A model generated the notes under the pieces. That model made no database searches. It was not told the DNA's origin and saw nothing but the letters and a program-made list of their open reading frames with translations. From assembly GCA_028095005.1 (NCBI GenBank), contig CM051461.1:44690812-44754811 (forward strand): a stretch of DNA of 64,000 bases, written 5' to 3'. This DNA is from Rhynchospora pubera. Lineage: Eukaryota > Streptophyta > Magnoliopsida > Poales > Cyperaceae. Below, piece by piece: positions 24,201 to 35,756 of the stretch. Numbering within the stretch: the first letter of the stretch is position 1; each line of letters begins with the position of its first letter. A program made the translations under genes and the position numbers.

Positions 24201-24932
24201 TCTAAAAATGTGTTCATGAGAGATATTATTCTCATTACAGTCTAATAAAAGAGGAGAATGGTCGGATTTGTATCGTGGGTATGCTATCACTACAGCTTTT
24301 GTATAATGTGTCATCCAATCAACTGAGCACAAATATCTATCTAACAGAGCCAAACATGGTTTATGTCTCATATTGGACCACGTAAATTTCTGTCCAGATA
24401 ACGGTATATCAACTAATTTTAAATCATCAATCAATGAATTGAAATGTCTAGCCCCTGAAATATGAAAATGGTGACCATTCTTCTCATATCGATATCTTAC
24501 AGCATTAAAATCGCCAAAGACAATCCATGACCCCTGCCATAATGATCTTAGGTAACGTAATTCATCAAAGAACTCTTTTTTATATTTATATTTGGAAGGA
24601 CCATATGCTACAGAAATTCCAAAAGTAAAACCATCTACCCTATTTTGCACCACAACTGATACTACAAACTTCGAATTCAATGCATGCAAAACACTAAATT
24701 TGTCTGAATCTATTGCTAACAAAACTCCGCCAGTTGTTCCCCTTGCTGGCAGTGACCACCACTCAAAATGTACTGGTAAAAAGGATCTAACAAATCTAGA
24801 AGAAAATTTATTCTTTTTTGTTTCTTGCAACCCTACTATTTCACATCTACTGTCCTTAATCATATCTAACAAGTATCTGCGTTTAGAACTTTTTCTCAAT
24901 CCCCTAATATTCCAAGATAAGATTTTTGTCAT
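21273..24932 (-). pseudogene. LINE ORF2: endonuclease and reverse transcriptase, broken
   Basis: From the ATG at 24932 the endonuclease domain shows ILSWNIRG, GLQETKK, VFGDFNAV, LLDRYL and SDHSPLL, so the apurinic-type nuclease motifs are present. The reverse transcriptase follows with APGPDGMTF, LKLDMEKAYDRVNW, LKQGDPLSP and YADDTILF, then a zinc-binding C-terminal region (KIKIFLWLLS, CCYCAHLETIDHLMFTC). Lesions seen: an in-frame TAA near 24078, a frameshift near 22920, a one-base insertion near 22310, an in-frame TAG near 21942, and a TGA near 21489 where Trp is expected. After that the frame runs open to the TGA at 21273. It would have nicked target DNA and primed reverse transcription of the element's RNA. 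Confidence 0.88.
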
Positions 24933-25054
24933 TTCTTACTTGCTTTTACCCCACACATAATTCTATCTAACTTTTCTTTTTTATCTCTCTCTTTTTTCAA
25001 AAATTTTGGCCCAAACTGCAATTTAAACTCTATCTCCTCAATGGCAGATTTGAA

Positions 25055-26829
25055 TTATTGTTTAGATAGAGATCTGAGAAAAGCTACTATCTCTAAACTT
25101 TCCTCTTGAGTATCAGCTAAAACCAAGTCACAACAATCAAATAGTTTCAACACCTCAGCATCATTCAGATCAGTAAAAGGAAATTTATCTAAATTGTTTG
25201 TTTTACCAGATTTTGGCGCCTCAAGGTTCTTCTCTTTAATCCTTTGCATAGCCTTCTCCTGCACTGCTTTTTCTGGTTCAAGCAAACGTTGGCGCATACT
25301 CTGACATGTAATCCCCACAGCAGGAGCAAGAACTGTTTTTGGCTTGACTGTCTGGATCTGAGCCTCCAAGTCTGCATCACCCTGATACACCACCAGTTGT
25401 TTACTCTGCATCTGTTGCTCTACCTCCGAATACTGCACTGACTGAATTGAAGCTAGAGTTTCCATTTCTACTGAAAGAGCAGATTTTTCAGCTTGCTGAG
25501 TAACTGGTGCCGCCTCCATCTGTATCTCTTCATCATACTCCCCAGACATCAGATCTTCATCTTCATCCCCATACTCCTCCCCATCTTCTTCCATAGGTTG
25601 CTTATCTTTTGCTGGTGCAGATGGCCCAGCCTCATCTTTCTTCTCTTTTTGATCTGGCTTGCGGATCCAAAATCTCTTTCTTTTATTGGCTGGCTTCTCC
25701 CAGTTGATCGGAGTATCAATGATGAACTGAACAGTACGCCAGACCCATTCTCCCCTTTCATTACGGAACTCAATTTCTCTTTCTCTAGGGAATTCTCATA
25801 CTTGCTCACTCCAATTCTAAGTTTTGCCTCCACGAAAGACAACCTCTCTCTTGTAGCCACATCAATTTCAAGGAGTACTCCAAATTCTTCAATCAATCTT
25901 TCGAATTCAAACCGTGACCACAGCTTCATTGGGAAGCCTATCACTCGAATCCACACACTTTTTAGCCGATTGCCGGCATCCATGGCCGGATCCCATGGTT
26001 CAGCTCTCAATTGTCGATCTTCAATCACAGTCATCTCTTCCCTGAGCACCTTCTCCTTCCACCATGTCGGACCTTCATTTAGCATTGTCCCCCCAGGTAA
26101 CTCTGACACGCGCCACCTGAAATTGACTTGAGCTCGGAGATCTGCTAGTATCCTTTCTCTCCCCCATCCTTCTACATCATACACCACCACACTCCGACGA
26201 AACGCCGCCTCTAGCTCTTGAGTCGCCGGAGAGTCATTGAACTTCTTCATAGTTGTTTCAAGATCTAGATCTAGATCTGTTTTCTCTCTCTTGGTTGGTT
26301 CTAGAATTGGTTTGGGAAGAGGAGGCTTTATAGCAGTAGCAGAATTAGTCTCCCGAGATTCTTTGAGCGCAGCTTTACACTCCCACGATCTGTGTCCCAC
26401 CTTCTGACAAGCAAAACACACAGGTTTACTACGACATGTCGCCGCCCAGTGTCCGGCGTCACCACATCGATAGCAAATAGGCTTTTTAACATTTCGGTTA
26501 GCTTTAATGGCCGACAATTTCTTTTGTGCTCGCTCCATGAGGTTCTCTCCAGTTTTTATCTTTTCTTGCTCTCCAGTTTGTCGCTGAAGAATCTCTCTGT
26601 ACAGTGGGCCCGATGATCGGGGCCGAGGTTCACAAGAGTTGCCGAGAGGTGGCCACTCATCTCCTTTTCCTCCGCCCAGGAACGCTCCAATTGTCGGATT
26701 TAAAGAAATCCGTAGGGAATCAACAGTTCCGGTCAATTGCTTGACCGTACTACACAACATGGTCATCATCCCTAACAAAGCATCACCACCTGGCTCCGTT
26801 GCCACGTGGCTACCTGTGGTAACTGCCAT
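25055..26829 (-). pseudogene. LINE ORF1: RNA-binding zinc-knuckle protein, frameshifted
   Basis: The ATG at 26829 lies 79 bp after the element's 5' end. Two CCHC knuckles (CYRCGDAGHWAATC at residues about 119-132 and CFACQKVGHRSWEC at 138-151) precede a DUF4283-like region (VWIRVIGFPMKLW). Near 25780-25800 the frame shifts by one base: the coherent downstream reading (RNERGEWVW, then an acidic stretch EEDGEEYGDEDED) is in another frame and runs to the stop at 25055. ORF1 proteins of plant LINEs bind element RNA. The spacing to ORF2 is 122 bp. Confidence 0.75.
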
Positions 26830-26926
26830 CTCCGACGGCAGAGGAGGTTACGCCGTTAGAGAACGTTACCTCTCGAAGGACTCCTCTTTCTCTCTTCTTG
26901 ATTTCTTGATTTCTTTAACATAGATT

Positions 26927-28818
26927 AAAAACAGAGAGAAAGAAGTTGTTTGTTTTCAGTTTAGAAGTTAATGATTCTAACATAATGTCAATTATGTTTA
27001 CTCCAATTTGGAGGATCACAATTCTAATATAGGATTTGAATTTCCTTGTTCCTTGCATTTTAAAAAAAGAAATCCCTTACAGAAAGCGATAAGACACACG
27101 TGGGTTGCGGATTTTGCTAGAATCTTGAAGATATTTATTTCTTATATATATATAGAATATAAAATAATCTTATCAAACTCGCATCCCCTACTCGTATATC
27201 CTTCGTTAATCTAGGCTCACAACATGAAAGATGAAGGAAGAACTTATTCGTACATAATTTCAGAGAGCAAACAAAATATCAAAAAGAGCTAAAAGCATAG
27301 AGCATTTGGCACATGTGTTACATTTATTGCTGATCAAATTTGTTGATGAGCTCTTTAAATTAAGCTAACAAAGATTAAGGACTACCATGCATATATGTTG
27401 TGTAATATGACAATGGAGGAAATCAAATTCTCAATATTATGTATGATATTTTGATCAAAAGCAGAACACTATTTCTTTTTAAATTGTTCTATTTTTTTGA
27501 CACAATAAAATTGTTCTATTTGGCTTTTTTCTATTTTGATGATGATTCAAGAGCTAGAAATACATTATTAAGATTTTTCTTTTTACTTTCTTTCGCAAGA
27601 TTTCCAATTTAAAAAATTTAATTAAGCCAGCCAGTCTACCCGCATTTATTTTAAAATTTAAGGAAAACATCTAAACACGTCTTGTCCAGAAATTTTCACA
27701 ACACTATACCTAACATTGTTCAACGCAATCTGTTCCTACGGGCCTTTTCGAAAAAAAAAAAAACGCAATCTGTTCCAGGCAGTCAATCTGAAATTTTGAC
27801 CGTACAAATTCACCTAAAATTGCATCTTGTCTCCCCTATTTACAAGTATTTTATAATTTAATGAAAACTTTTAAAACCCTGGAATTTGCTATCTTAAAAT
27901 CTTTTATTTCGTGAGCTATCGTTTATGTGTTATCTTAATGGCCACTCTAAAAAGGGTACAAGCCTTTCACACTAGTGGGTTTCTTCACTTGTTTTCGGAG
28001 TTCAAATCTTTTTCTCAAGATTTTGTAACAAATTCTTGATACATAGTATATACATAAATGAATGTAATTGTAATCTAGTGGATGGTTATTTCCCTATTAC
28101 CTGCAAAAGTAAATTTATCTCTCTTTTTATAGTTCTAGAATTGGAAATGGAATAGGCATATTGCTTAACTAACTAAAATTAGTCATTAACTAGGCAACTG
28201 CCACAAATAAAAAATTATAAATTGATATATATAATGCAGTACATAATAAGGAGCATAGTAAAGAAAGGATTAAAAAAAATTGAAATTAATAGGCAAGAAT
28301 AATAATGATAATCACAATGGTACAACTAAAACTATATTAATAAATAGATAAATAATAAAAGAAATTCATATATTAAATACTTTAAATCAATATTGTACAA
28401 GAGCAGTAATAAAGTTGTCGGCTAAAAACATCGACAATTTTTTTTCCCTTGGTAGTAGTTTCTTTCTCCAACAAGACTTGGAGTTCCATAGGTTAGCAGT
28501 TGCAGCAAATCTATCCCGCTTTTTAAGAAAAACTTCTAAACATGTACCGTCCAAAAATTATCATAATAATATACCTAACTTTTGTCGTAACTTAATTCTG
28601 TCTATAAGCCTATTTGATTAGATATTTTAACGGTGTGATTTCCCCCGGCAGTTGGCGATTGCAAAGTGTACTGTATGTCTGTATACAGACGAGAAATCAA
28701 GAAAAAGACTAGCTACTCTTCAAGCATAACTCTACGAATACTTTTATCCAAAGATATAAAAAGGCAAAAGTTTTCAATCCGTTACCACTTCTCTGTTTTC
28801 AAGAAATCCATATACTCT
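26927..28818. other. Upstream region of copy F, with an extra orphan upstream block
   Basis: No gene is supported. Positions about 27615-27830 (GCCAGCCAGTCTACCCGC, TTTCACAACACTATACCTAA, TTGACCGTACAAATTCACC) match the upstream blocks of other array genes but are followed by no exon. A second upstream block at about 28280-28660 belongs to F itself. This suggests a deleted gene or a partial duplication. Confidence 0.5.
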
Positions 28819-28826
28819 TATATAAA
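28819..28826 (+). promoter_or_regulatory. Putative TATA box of copy F
   Basis: TATATAAA lies 108 bp upstream of the ATG, the same spacing as in copies A and C; a long GA-rich stretch (28877-28926) follows in the presumed 5' UTR. Confidence 0.45.
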
Positions 28827-28926
28827 TCCAAGAAATCCACTTTTCACTTCGCCTACCTCACATTTTCGCCATTTCTGAGAGAGATCCAGCTACATAGAGA
28901 GAGTAAGAGAGAGAGAAAGAGAGAGA

Positions 28927-30120
28927 ATGGGGATCTTCTTGCACCCTACCGACGGGACCTACGTCGTCGCCGCCTATAATGGTGAATTCAGGTTCAGGGT
29001 CAAGACAACAGTCACTGCCGAACCCTTCGCCGCTTCCTGCTGGATCGACGATATTCTCAGCATCCACGGACACAGAATAGACGGCCTAATCGTCAGTCTC
29101 GGCATTGAATGCCGTCCCCGTATCGCGCATGGTAGGCCTGGAGTGGTTCCCGCTTCCTTGCTTCATGTCTGTGTAGAGGACCGCTGCCTCGTCTTTCAAC
29201 TCCTCTACTGCACCTACATCCCTGACAAGTTGTCTGATTTTCTCTCGGACGATCGGATTCGTTTGGTCGGAGTGAAGATAAGAGATCATGTAGAGAAGCT
29301 TGAGGAAGAGTAATTTACATATCTATCTATCTAGTAATTTTACCTTAGAATAATTATGTGCAGTATCTCTGAATGGTTTTCTTGTAACCCGTGAATTTTC
29401 TTGATTATCAATCATCGACCTTTACTTTTGAATTGATGTAGTTTTTCTGAATGAATTTGTTTTATAGATCAATTGTTTTCTATGGCATCATCTATAATTG
29501 CTACAAAAAATGATATGCTGCTTCTTAGTCTTTAGTTCTTAACAATGTATGTTCCGTTTTTTTTTTTTATTGAATCCTGATTATTAAAAAATCTTATGGC
29601 AGGGATCTTGTTCTGTAAAGATAACAAAAATTGTATATACTTAAAAGGATATATATGATCTTTGTCGGAGTTGTTAAGAATGCTTTATTTCTCTTTCAAA
29701 CTCAGATTCTTTTGAACTAATTATTGTAATTAATTGCATGCAGCTCAAGTACTAATGTACATTTTTCTGTCTGTTTGGTTCAGATCTTTAGAATTCCTCC
29801 AATTTTAACATTTATTTATCAGGTTCATTATGTTAAGTGCACTCTGATTATTTTGAAACAGGTATCCAATTATGGTGAGAGGTCCTGCGGTTGATTTGCG
29901 GGAACTTGCGGCAGAGAAATGGGGTGTGCAGCTAACGAGGCTGTCTACATTGTACGATCTGGTGGCAGTGTACTGGCCGGAGATGCGCCTTCATAACTGG
30001 GCCATCGACTACATTGACTGGGGTAGACTTGAACTGCAATTGGAGCAGATTGAGCTTGTTACTGTAAAATCGTTCTCACAATATGAAGTTGGCCGTAGGC
30101 TGCTTTCTGATAATGTCTGA
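28927..30120 (+). CDS. Array copy F: exonuclease-fold protein with a dismantled active site
   Basis: Exons 28927-29309 and 29862-30120 with the standard phase-2 intron give 213 aa. Exo I reads VSLGIEC: the first Asp is G59 and only E61 remains. In Exo II the aligned Asp is H121, with an Asp one residue earlier. In Exo III, Tyr and Asp are L193 and K197 (IELVTVKSF). The helical region after AAEKWG is also strongly diverged. In spite of this the frame and splice sites are intact. Either F is kept as a pseudo-enzyme or it is a young pseudogene that has not yet gained a stop. It has the longest N-terminal strand loop (an extra GEFRFR segment). Confidence 0.78.
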
Positions 30121-33100
30121 GGCGCACATGTGAGCGATGCTGGTGCTATGTTCTGCATGACTGCATCCATAGCTCGGCGTCTGATTAGTGAAGTTGTAAA
30201 CGTTTTATGGTGTCAAACGCTAGACTTAGGTTTTGTTTCTGAACTTGTGGAGGTCTCTGTTAGTGGCTTAACCAACAGTACAAATTAGTAACAATCTTGA
30301 TGTAGTTTGTTGTTCGTCGGTATGTAAGAAAATATTTTTGGTTGCTCATTGCTTATTTTTGTAGTGAATGTTTTCTGTGAATGTGGATTTTACACTTAGT
30401 CTAATGCATTTTCCCTTCTTGTTTGTGTTATTGTTTTTTTTTTTTTTGAAAAGTAAAATAATTATTTGAGAATGTTGTGCTAGTGTTTTGTATCTTTTGT
30501 CTTCCCTCTTTACAATTACTTGTAACAGGGCACTCTGTTTTGTTTTAAGTCAAAACTTTCAGGTTTAGACGAATGCATCAGACTCAATCATTAATCATTA
30601 GTCATTACATTTATTTAACTGGCTGCCAGTTATGGTTTTTTTTTTTCTGGTGCTTTGCAAGATGGACTTGCACATCTCTAACATCTTATAATTTTATCAT
30701 CTGTTCAGCTTAGTGATTAGTGATGCTAGCATGTGGTTTGATTTTGTGCTATTTTTATCAGCACATGCAATAATGTCAAAAGGCTAACAAGTTTTCAACC
30801 ACCAGATTTTGTTATAATTAGTAATTACCCTCTAGTTGTCTGAAAATGAAAGAATTTAACGCATGGATTCTTGTAATGGAAACGGTTAATCTTGCAAATA
30901 CTGTACCTTAAGAACAAAGAGATAAGAGAGAGATCAAAAGCTATTTCTTTGATTTATGAAATTAATTTTCTTTTCTTTTTTATCTGTAAGAATGACTTAG
31001 CATCAATTATCTTTTATTAAAGTAAACTGAATGTAAATTACAAACTTAGCAAGGAGCTAAAATTATATGAAATTAAAAAACAAACCGCAAAAGGAAAATA
31101 AAAGACAAGTTCTCTAAAGGACAGCTCTAGAAAATTCTAAACTAATGATAAGTAGAAATTAAAGATGCATGCCTTTCAAGCGCAACCTCCATATCAAGTC
31201 AGCAGGTGATTTAGCAAAGTCTCTAAAAACTTGCACATCTTTCTCTCAACAAGGACTTAGCATCAATTATGTTAAATAAAAAAGCACACTCAATTTTTTT
31301 TTACATTTTTTTATTCTCTCTTTTTCCTACATTGTTTGTCCTCATCATATTGTTAGATTTCGTTGTTTTGAATATCAGTTAAATTAATAATTCACAACTT
31401 TGCGAAATCTGGTCGTGATCACTAGCTCCCCTGGAATCGACACAAGCATATTCTTAATCATTGGGGCTCCATTTGGAAAGAAGGGAAGAAGTGAATAAAA
31501 GAATAAATTTATTATAAACAATCCAAACTCTTCACAAAGTTACACACTTCTCAATATTTCTTCTCACTTCTTTTCTTTTTCCCTTCTTCCCACACCTTAT
31601 CCAAACGGAGCCCGGAATAGGTCTTCGTGAAATTGAGTAAACAAATATATAAATCTCAACAATATTTGTGGCCGATCCAAAATTAAAAAATTGTTAAAAT
31701 AATTAATCAGATCCAACAAATTAATTCGATTTTTGTTCATTTTTAATTGTGGTATGATATAAGCTAACCTGATAGTGTAGTGAGTGTAGTACGGATTCAC
31801 CTACTCTTGTATCCAATGCATGTTGCATTGAATTATATAATGATCGATTTAATCCGAATAAACTTAACTTTTACTTTTTTTTATTTTTCATTGAAATGTA
31901 GTAATTTTACACTGGTGTATTAGTGGTCTATTTGGAGAAAAGGAGACCACGATTTTGGAGCAAGATCACAAATTATAAAACTGCTCCACTAGCACAACTT
32001 TTCTAATAAGTAATATTATTCCAAAACAAAACATTGTACTGCACTAACACGAGAGGGAAAAAAATACGAATATTTGATAAAATAATAAAAAACAAAATGG
32101 CAGTTTTGGGTTTGAATGTGAAAAACAGAGAAAGGTGGCAGAATTGGGTTTGAAGGACAAAAAAAAAAAAAACTTAATTCGTTGTTAAATAAATTATTCT
32201 TTAAAAAAAAAAAGATGAGCCACAATAGCAGATTTGGGCTTTTAGTTTAAAAAAAAGGATAATAAACCGGTTGATACTTGGTAAATTAATATTTCATTTC
32301 TGTTTTATAACTAGATTTGAATACCAACTTTTTTTTTACATTGTGATCAAATCTTATCCGTCTTTTAAATTAAATTAGCTGAGCCATAATATTAACTGTC
32401 TCTTTAAGCCCAGGCCCATGAACTATTGTAGCCGTTTTATCCCTGTTTAAAAAGATGAATGTAAAAATGTCTTATATATATAATTAATTTTGCACTCGGT
32501 AAAAAAGCAGAACTAAACTATATAATTAAAGGTGAATATTGCAAATTCTTCTTATATCAAGAACATTTTACAATTTCATAAAAAAGAACAACATTGAATT
32601 TGAACATTACTGATTCATTCTTGTGTACATTTCAATCGTAATAAATTACATGTTTATGTAGACGAAACTTCTCCGAATCTTAACCATGATTAAGCTAATC
32701 CAACGAGGGTTAAGTTAACTGTTAGCTAGCATTAACAGAGTTCGTTGGAGGGAAAACTGAAACTGGTTGAGAGCAATTTGTCCTATAGTCAAGCCAGTAT
32801 GGACAACTAACTGGAGTTCTCCAGTGTTCTCTAAACACCAGTACACTGTACACCACTACTAGTACTGGTAAAAGTAAGACTATTCATTCGTCTCCTCCAT
32901 TCGCCAATCGCCACCTCAGCTTTTCTACTTTCCCTTCATAAACGAGAAAAGGCGATGAAAGAATGAATTGGATGAGCAAATATTTTTTGTAATTTGGAAG
33001 AATGTGGAAATAACGGAAGTTGATACTATTACAACAGAGACTATTGTTTTTCGTTAGCTATTTTACCCGTTGCCCTACAAAAAACTTATTGTCTATTTTT

Positions 33101-33485
33101 AATTTATAGATAAAAATGCTGAATTGTAATGGGCCTATTATTTAATTTATTTGGTTGGTTTAAATCATTCATTAATTAGGCAAATGTAGCAAAATCCAGT
33201 ATTATAGATGTGTGACACATATATCTTCAGTATAGTTAATAAATAATTTCATGAGAAGACGAAGTTACTAAAGTATAAAAATTCAAATTTTAATGATATA
33301 CGTATAAGGTAATAGGCAAAAACAATGACCATAGTGATAAGACTAACACTAACTACGTATCAAAAATAGATAAATAAAAAACTTGAAAGCCATATTGTAA
33401 AAAATTTAAATAATAATTTATAAGAGCAGTAATAAAAATTATAGATAATTTTAATTTTAAATAATAATTTCAGTCAAAGCAAGAA
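30121..33485. other. Intergenic region between F and G
   Basis: No gene is supported. The first 450 bp match the 3' flanks of A and E. A MITE lies at 31464-31613. Positions about 33300-33435 carry a single copy of the upstream unit that is triplicated upstream of C. Confidence 0.5.
31464..31613. mobile_element. MITE (same family as 5073-5229), about 150 bp
   Basis: The block starts GGGCTCCATTTGG and ends CCAAACGGAGCCC, with the internal CCAAACTCTTCACAAAGTTA of the family. No clear 3-bp duplication is visible, so the copy is older or its ends are slightly altered. Confidence 0.65.
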
Positions 33486-33567
33486 TTATCATTTTTTGTT
33501 CTGATTTCCTTCTTCAACTAGACTTGTTATCATTTTTTGTTCTGATTTCCTTCTTCAACTAGACTTG
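33486..33567. repeat. Perfect tandem duplication of 41 bp upstream of G
   Basis: The 41-bp unit beginning TTATCATTTTTTGTTCTGAT occurs twice in a row, about 0.5 kb upstream of copy G. One diverged copy of the unit is found in the same place upstream of F. Confidence 0.85.
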
Positions 33568-34060
33568 GAGCACCAGGTTTGCAGCGTAATAGAAATGGAC
33601 GAAACAATCCCTCCAGTAGCGAGTCCATCGGCCCTTAAAAAAAAATCAAAATATGTCCCGTCCGGAAAATTACACAACACTGTACTCAACTCTGTGCAAA
33701 TAGTGCAAATGTGCAATGCATATTGTATGTTTTAAACTCGGTGACCAGATAATTTGACCGTATGATTTCACCTGCCCATTGCAAAAATTACCGTATGACG
33801 TATGTCCGTATCCTCACAACCTGAACAATAATTTAAAAAAAAAAACTAGCTTAAATAGTCATAATTTTACCAATATGTTTTTAAAAAAGGCATATTTGTA
33901 TATTTTAATTGGAAAACATGCATAAACAGGTAAATACTTTATAATTCTATATCCATACATACTCTCACTTAAATTCTGAAAATCCACTTTCCCTTTTCTT
34001 CTCCTTCTTCACAATTTCACACTCTCCAATTCTGAGAAAAATCTCGCTAGAGAGAGAGAC

Positions 34061-34888
34061 ATGGGGATCTTCTACGACCACACCGACTCAACCTACGTGA
34101 TCGACTACGACGCCATCGACGAAGTGGTCAAGACCACCGTCACCGCCTCCGGCGAAGTGGCGGCCGACTGGATAGACGAGATCCTCCGCATCCACAGGCG
34201 CCGCCTCAACCACCTCATTGTCGGCTTGGACATCGAGTGGTGTCCCCATGGCTGGCATGGCACGACTGGAGAGAACTCCGCTGCCTTGCTTCAACTCTGT
34301 GTCGGCCGCCGTTGCCTCGTGTTTCAACTCATCCACTGTGACTACATCCCTGACGAGTTGTCTGATTTTCTCTTGGATGATCGGTTTCGTTTTGTAGGAG
34401 TTGGGATTCATGCTGATTTACAGAAGCTTGACGACGAGTATTTCTTTTTCCCTGTCTAGTTATTTTACATTTTGCTTCAGAAAAATGTTACGTAGTGTTT
34501 CTGATGGATAGCTAATTTTCAGATTTAAATTTCCATTGGACTAATTTGTATAAATAATTGCTTGAACCTCAATTTTCTCTGTACATATTTGAATTCCCAT
34601 AGTTTTAATACCTATTTATCAGGTTGAACATATTAAGCTTACATTAACTACATTGGTTATTTTTTAAATAGTTATGATCTGGAGGTGGAAAATGCGGTTG
34701 ATTTGAGGTACCTTGCGGCAGAGAATCTGGTGAGGGAGTTCATGGGAGCACACATAGTGAAGCCGAGGAATGTCCGCCTCAGTGACTGGAGTAGGCGTGC
34801 ACTGACACAGGAGCAGATTGAGTATGCGGCATTCGATGCATTCACTTCATTTGAAATTGGCCGTCGGCTGGTTGTTGGAGAATACTGA
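34061..34888 (+). CDS. Array copy G: exonuclease-domain protein with a 13-residue internal deletion
   Basis: Exons 34061-34437 and 34672-34888 with a short phase-2 intron (234 bp) give 197 aa. The catalytic set is complete: D57 and E59 (VGLDIEW), D119 (VGVGIHAD), Y177 and D181 (IEYAAFDAF). Compared with its closest sister H, a 39-bp in-frame deletion removes 13 residues after LAAE, in a helical region between Exo II and Exo III. Exon 1 is GC-rich and very similar to H (WCPHGWHGT, VGRRCLVFQLIHCDYIP), so G and H look like the most recent duplicates. Whether the shortened helix still folds is not known. Confidence 0.85.
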
Positions 34889-35340
34889 GGTATGTGTGGA
34901 ATGGTGGTGGTGCACAGGTGCTGTGGTTATGCATTTGTTAGGGTTTCTAATTCATACACTGTGAGTTTGGTTTTGTATTTTGAATGTGCTCTGTAAAGAT
35001 GAATGGCTGGATATGAACTCTTGTTAAGATTCTTTATTGACCAATTAGAATGGATGAGAATGAAAATCTCTATAATGTTGATTGTTCACTTGGAGATTTC
35101 TTTAATTGGTGTGTCAATGTTATGGATGTTTTTTTGTGGTAACAATTTTTGCATTATTTAGTTCAAAAGAGAAATAAAGCATGCCAACAAAACAGTAGCG
35201 CAAATAGAAATTGCATGCACCTCAATTATTTTTTGTAGTTTCTTGCAAAAGCAAAATAAGTGTTGCAAGAACATTTTGTGTTAGCTTTTCTAATCTTCAT
35301 ATCCTGTATTTGTGAACACTAGAATTCTGTTGCATATGCA
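34889..35340. other. 3' flank of copy G up to the copia insertion
   Basis: The sequence resembles the 3' flank of H and continues after the copia element at 43454. No gene is seen. Confidence 0.5.
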
Positions 35341-35345
35341 ATAGT

Positions 35346-35756
35346 TGTTATAATTAATATTATTAATTAATTAATATGTGGCCTATATGATTTAATCTGA
35401 ACCATTTATTTTTAAAGGGTGCATTGGATTTTGATGGAAAATCCAATGGACCAGATTCACTGAATTTAGATCCCTTCAATTGCCTTGGTTATATATACTT
35501 GTTCTGTCATAAAAAAGGCACCCTTTCTCTTTAATTTCGGCCATTAAGAAAATTAGACAGAAATAAAAAAAAAAACGCCATTCTGCCATCATTAAGGACC
35601 AAGGAAAATTGGAGAAGATCGATTTTTCGCCTTACGATGTCGTCTCTCCAATCCTGTAAGTTCTAACTTATGAATCTATTTAATTTTATATGGATTACGT
35701 TGATTCTAGGATGTTAATTAGAAATATTATTATGAATTAATATTTTACGTCTATCA
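35346..35756 (+). repeat. Left LTR of the copia element
   Basis: 411 bp from TGTTATAATT to CGTCTATCA. A TATA motif is at 35490-35497. An ATG at 35637 starts six codons followed by a GTAAGT-type donor at 35656, predicted to splice to gag. Confidence 0.95.

Larger units (their letters stand above)
21011..26908 (-). mobile_element. L1-type LINE retrotransposon, 5.9 kb, degenerate
   Basis: The element has a 5' UTR of about 79 bp, ORF1, ORF2 with endonuclease and reverse transcriptase, and an A tail (T run at 21009-21021 on the plus strand). The 18-bp target-site duplication ATTTCTTTAACATAGATT is present at 20993-21010 and 26909-26926, with the second copy at the 5' end of the element. Length and order are those of a full-length plant L1 element. 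Both frames carry several lesions, so it is no longer autonomous. Confidence 0.93.
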
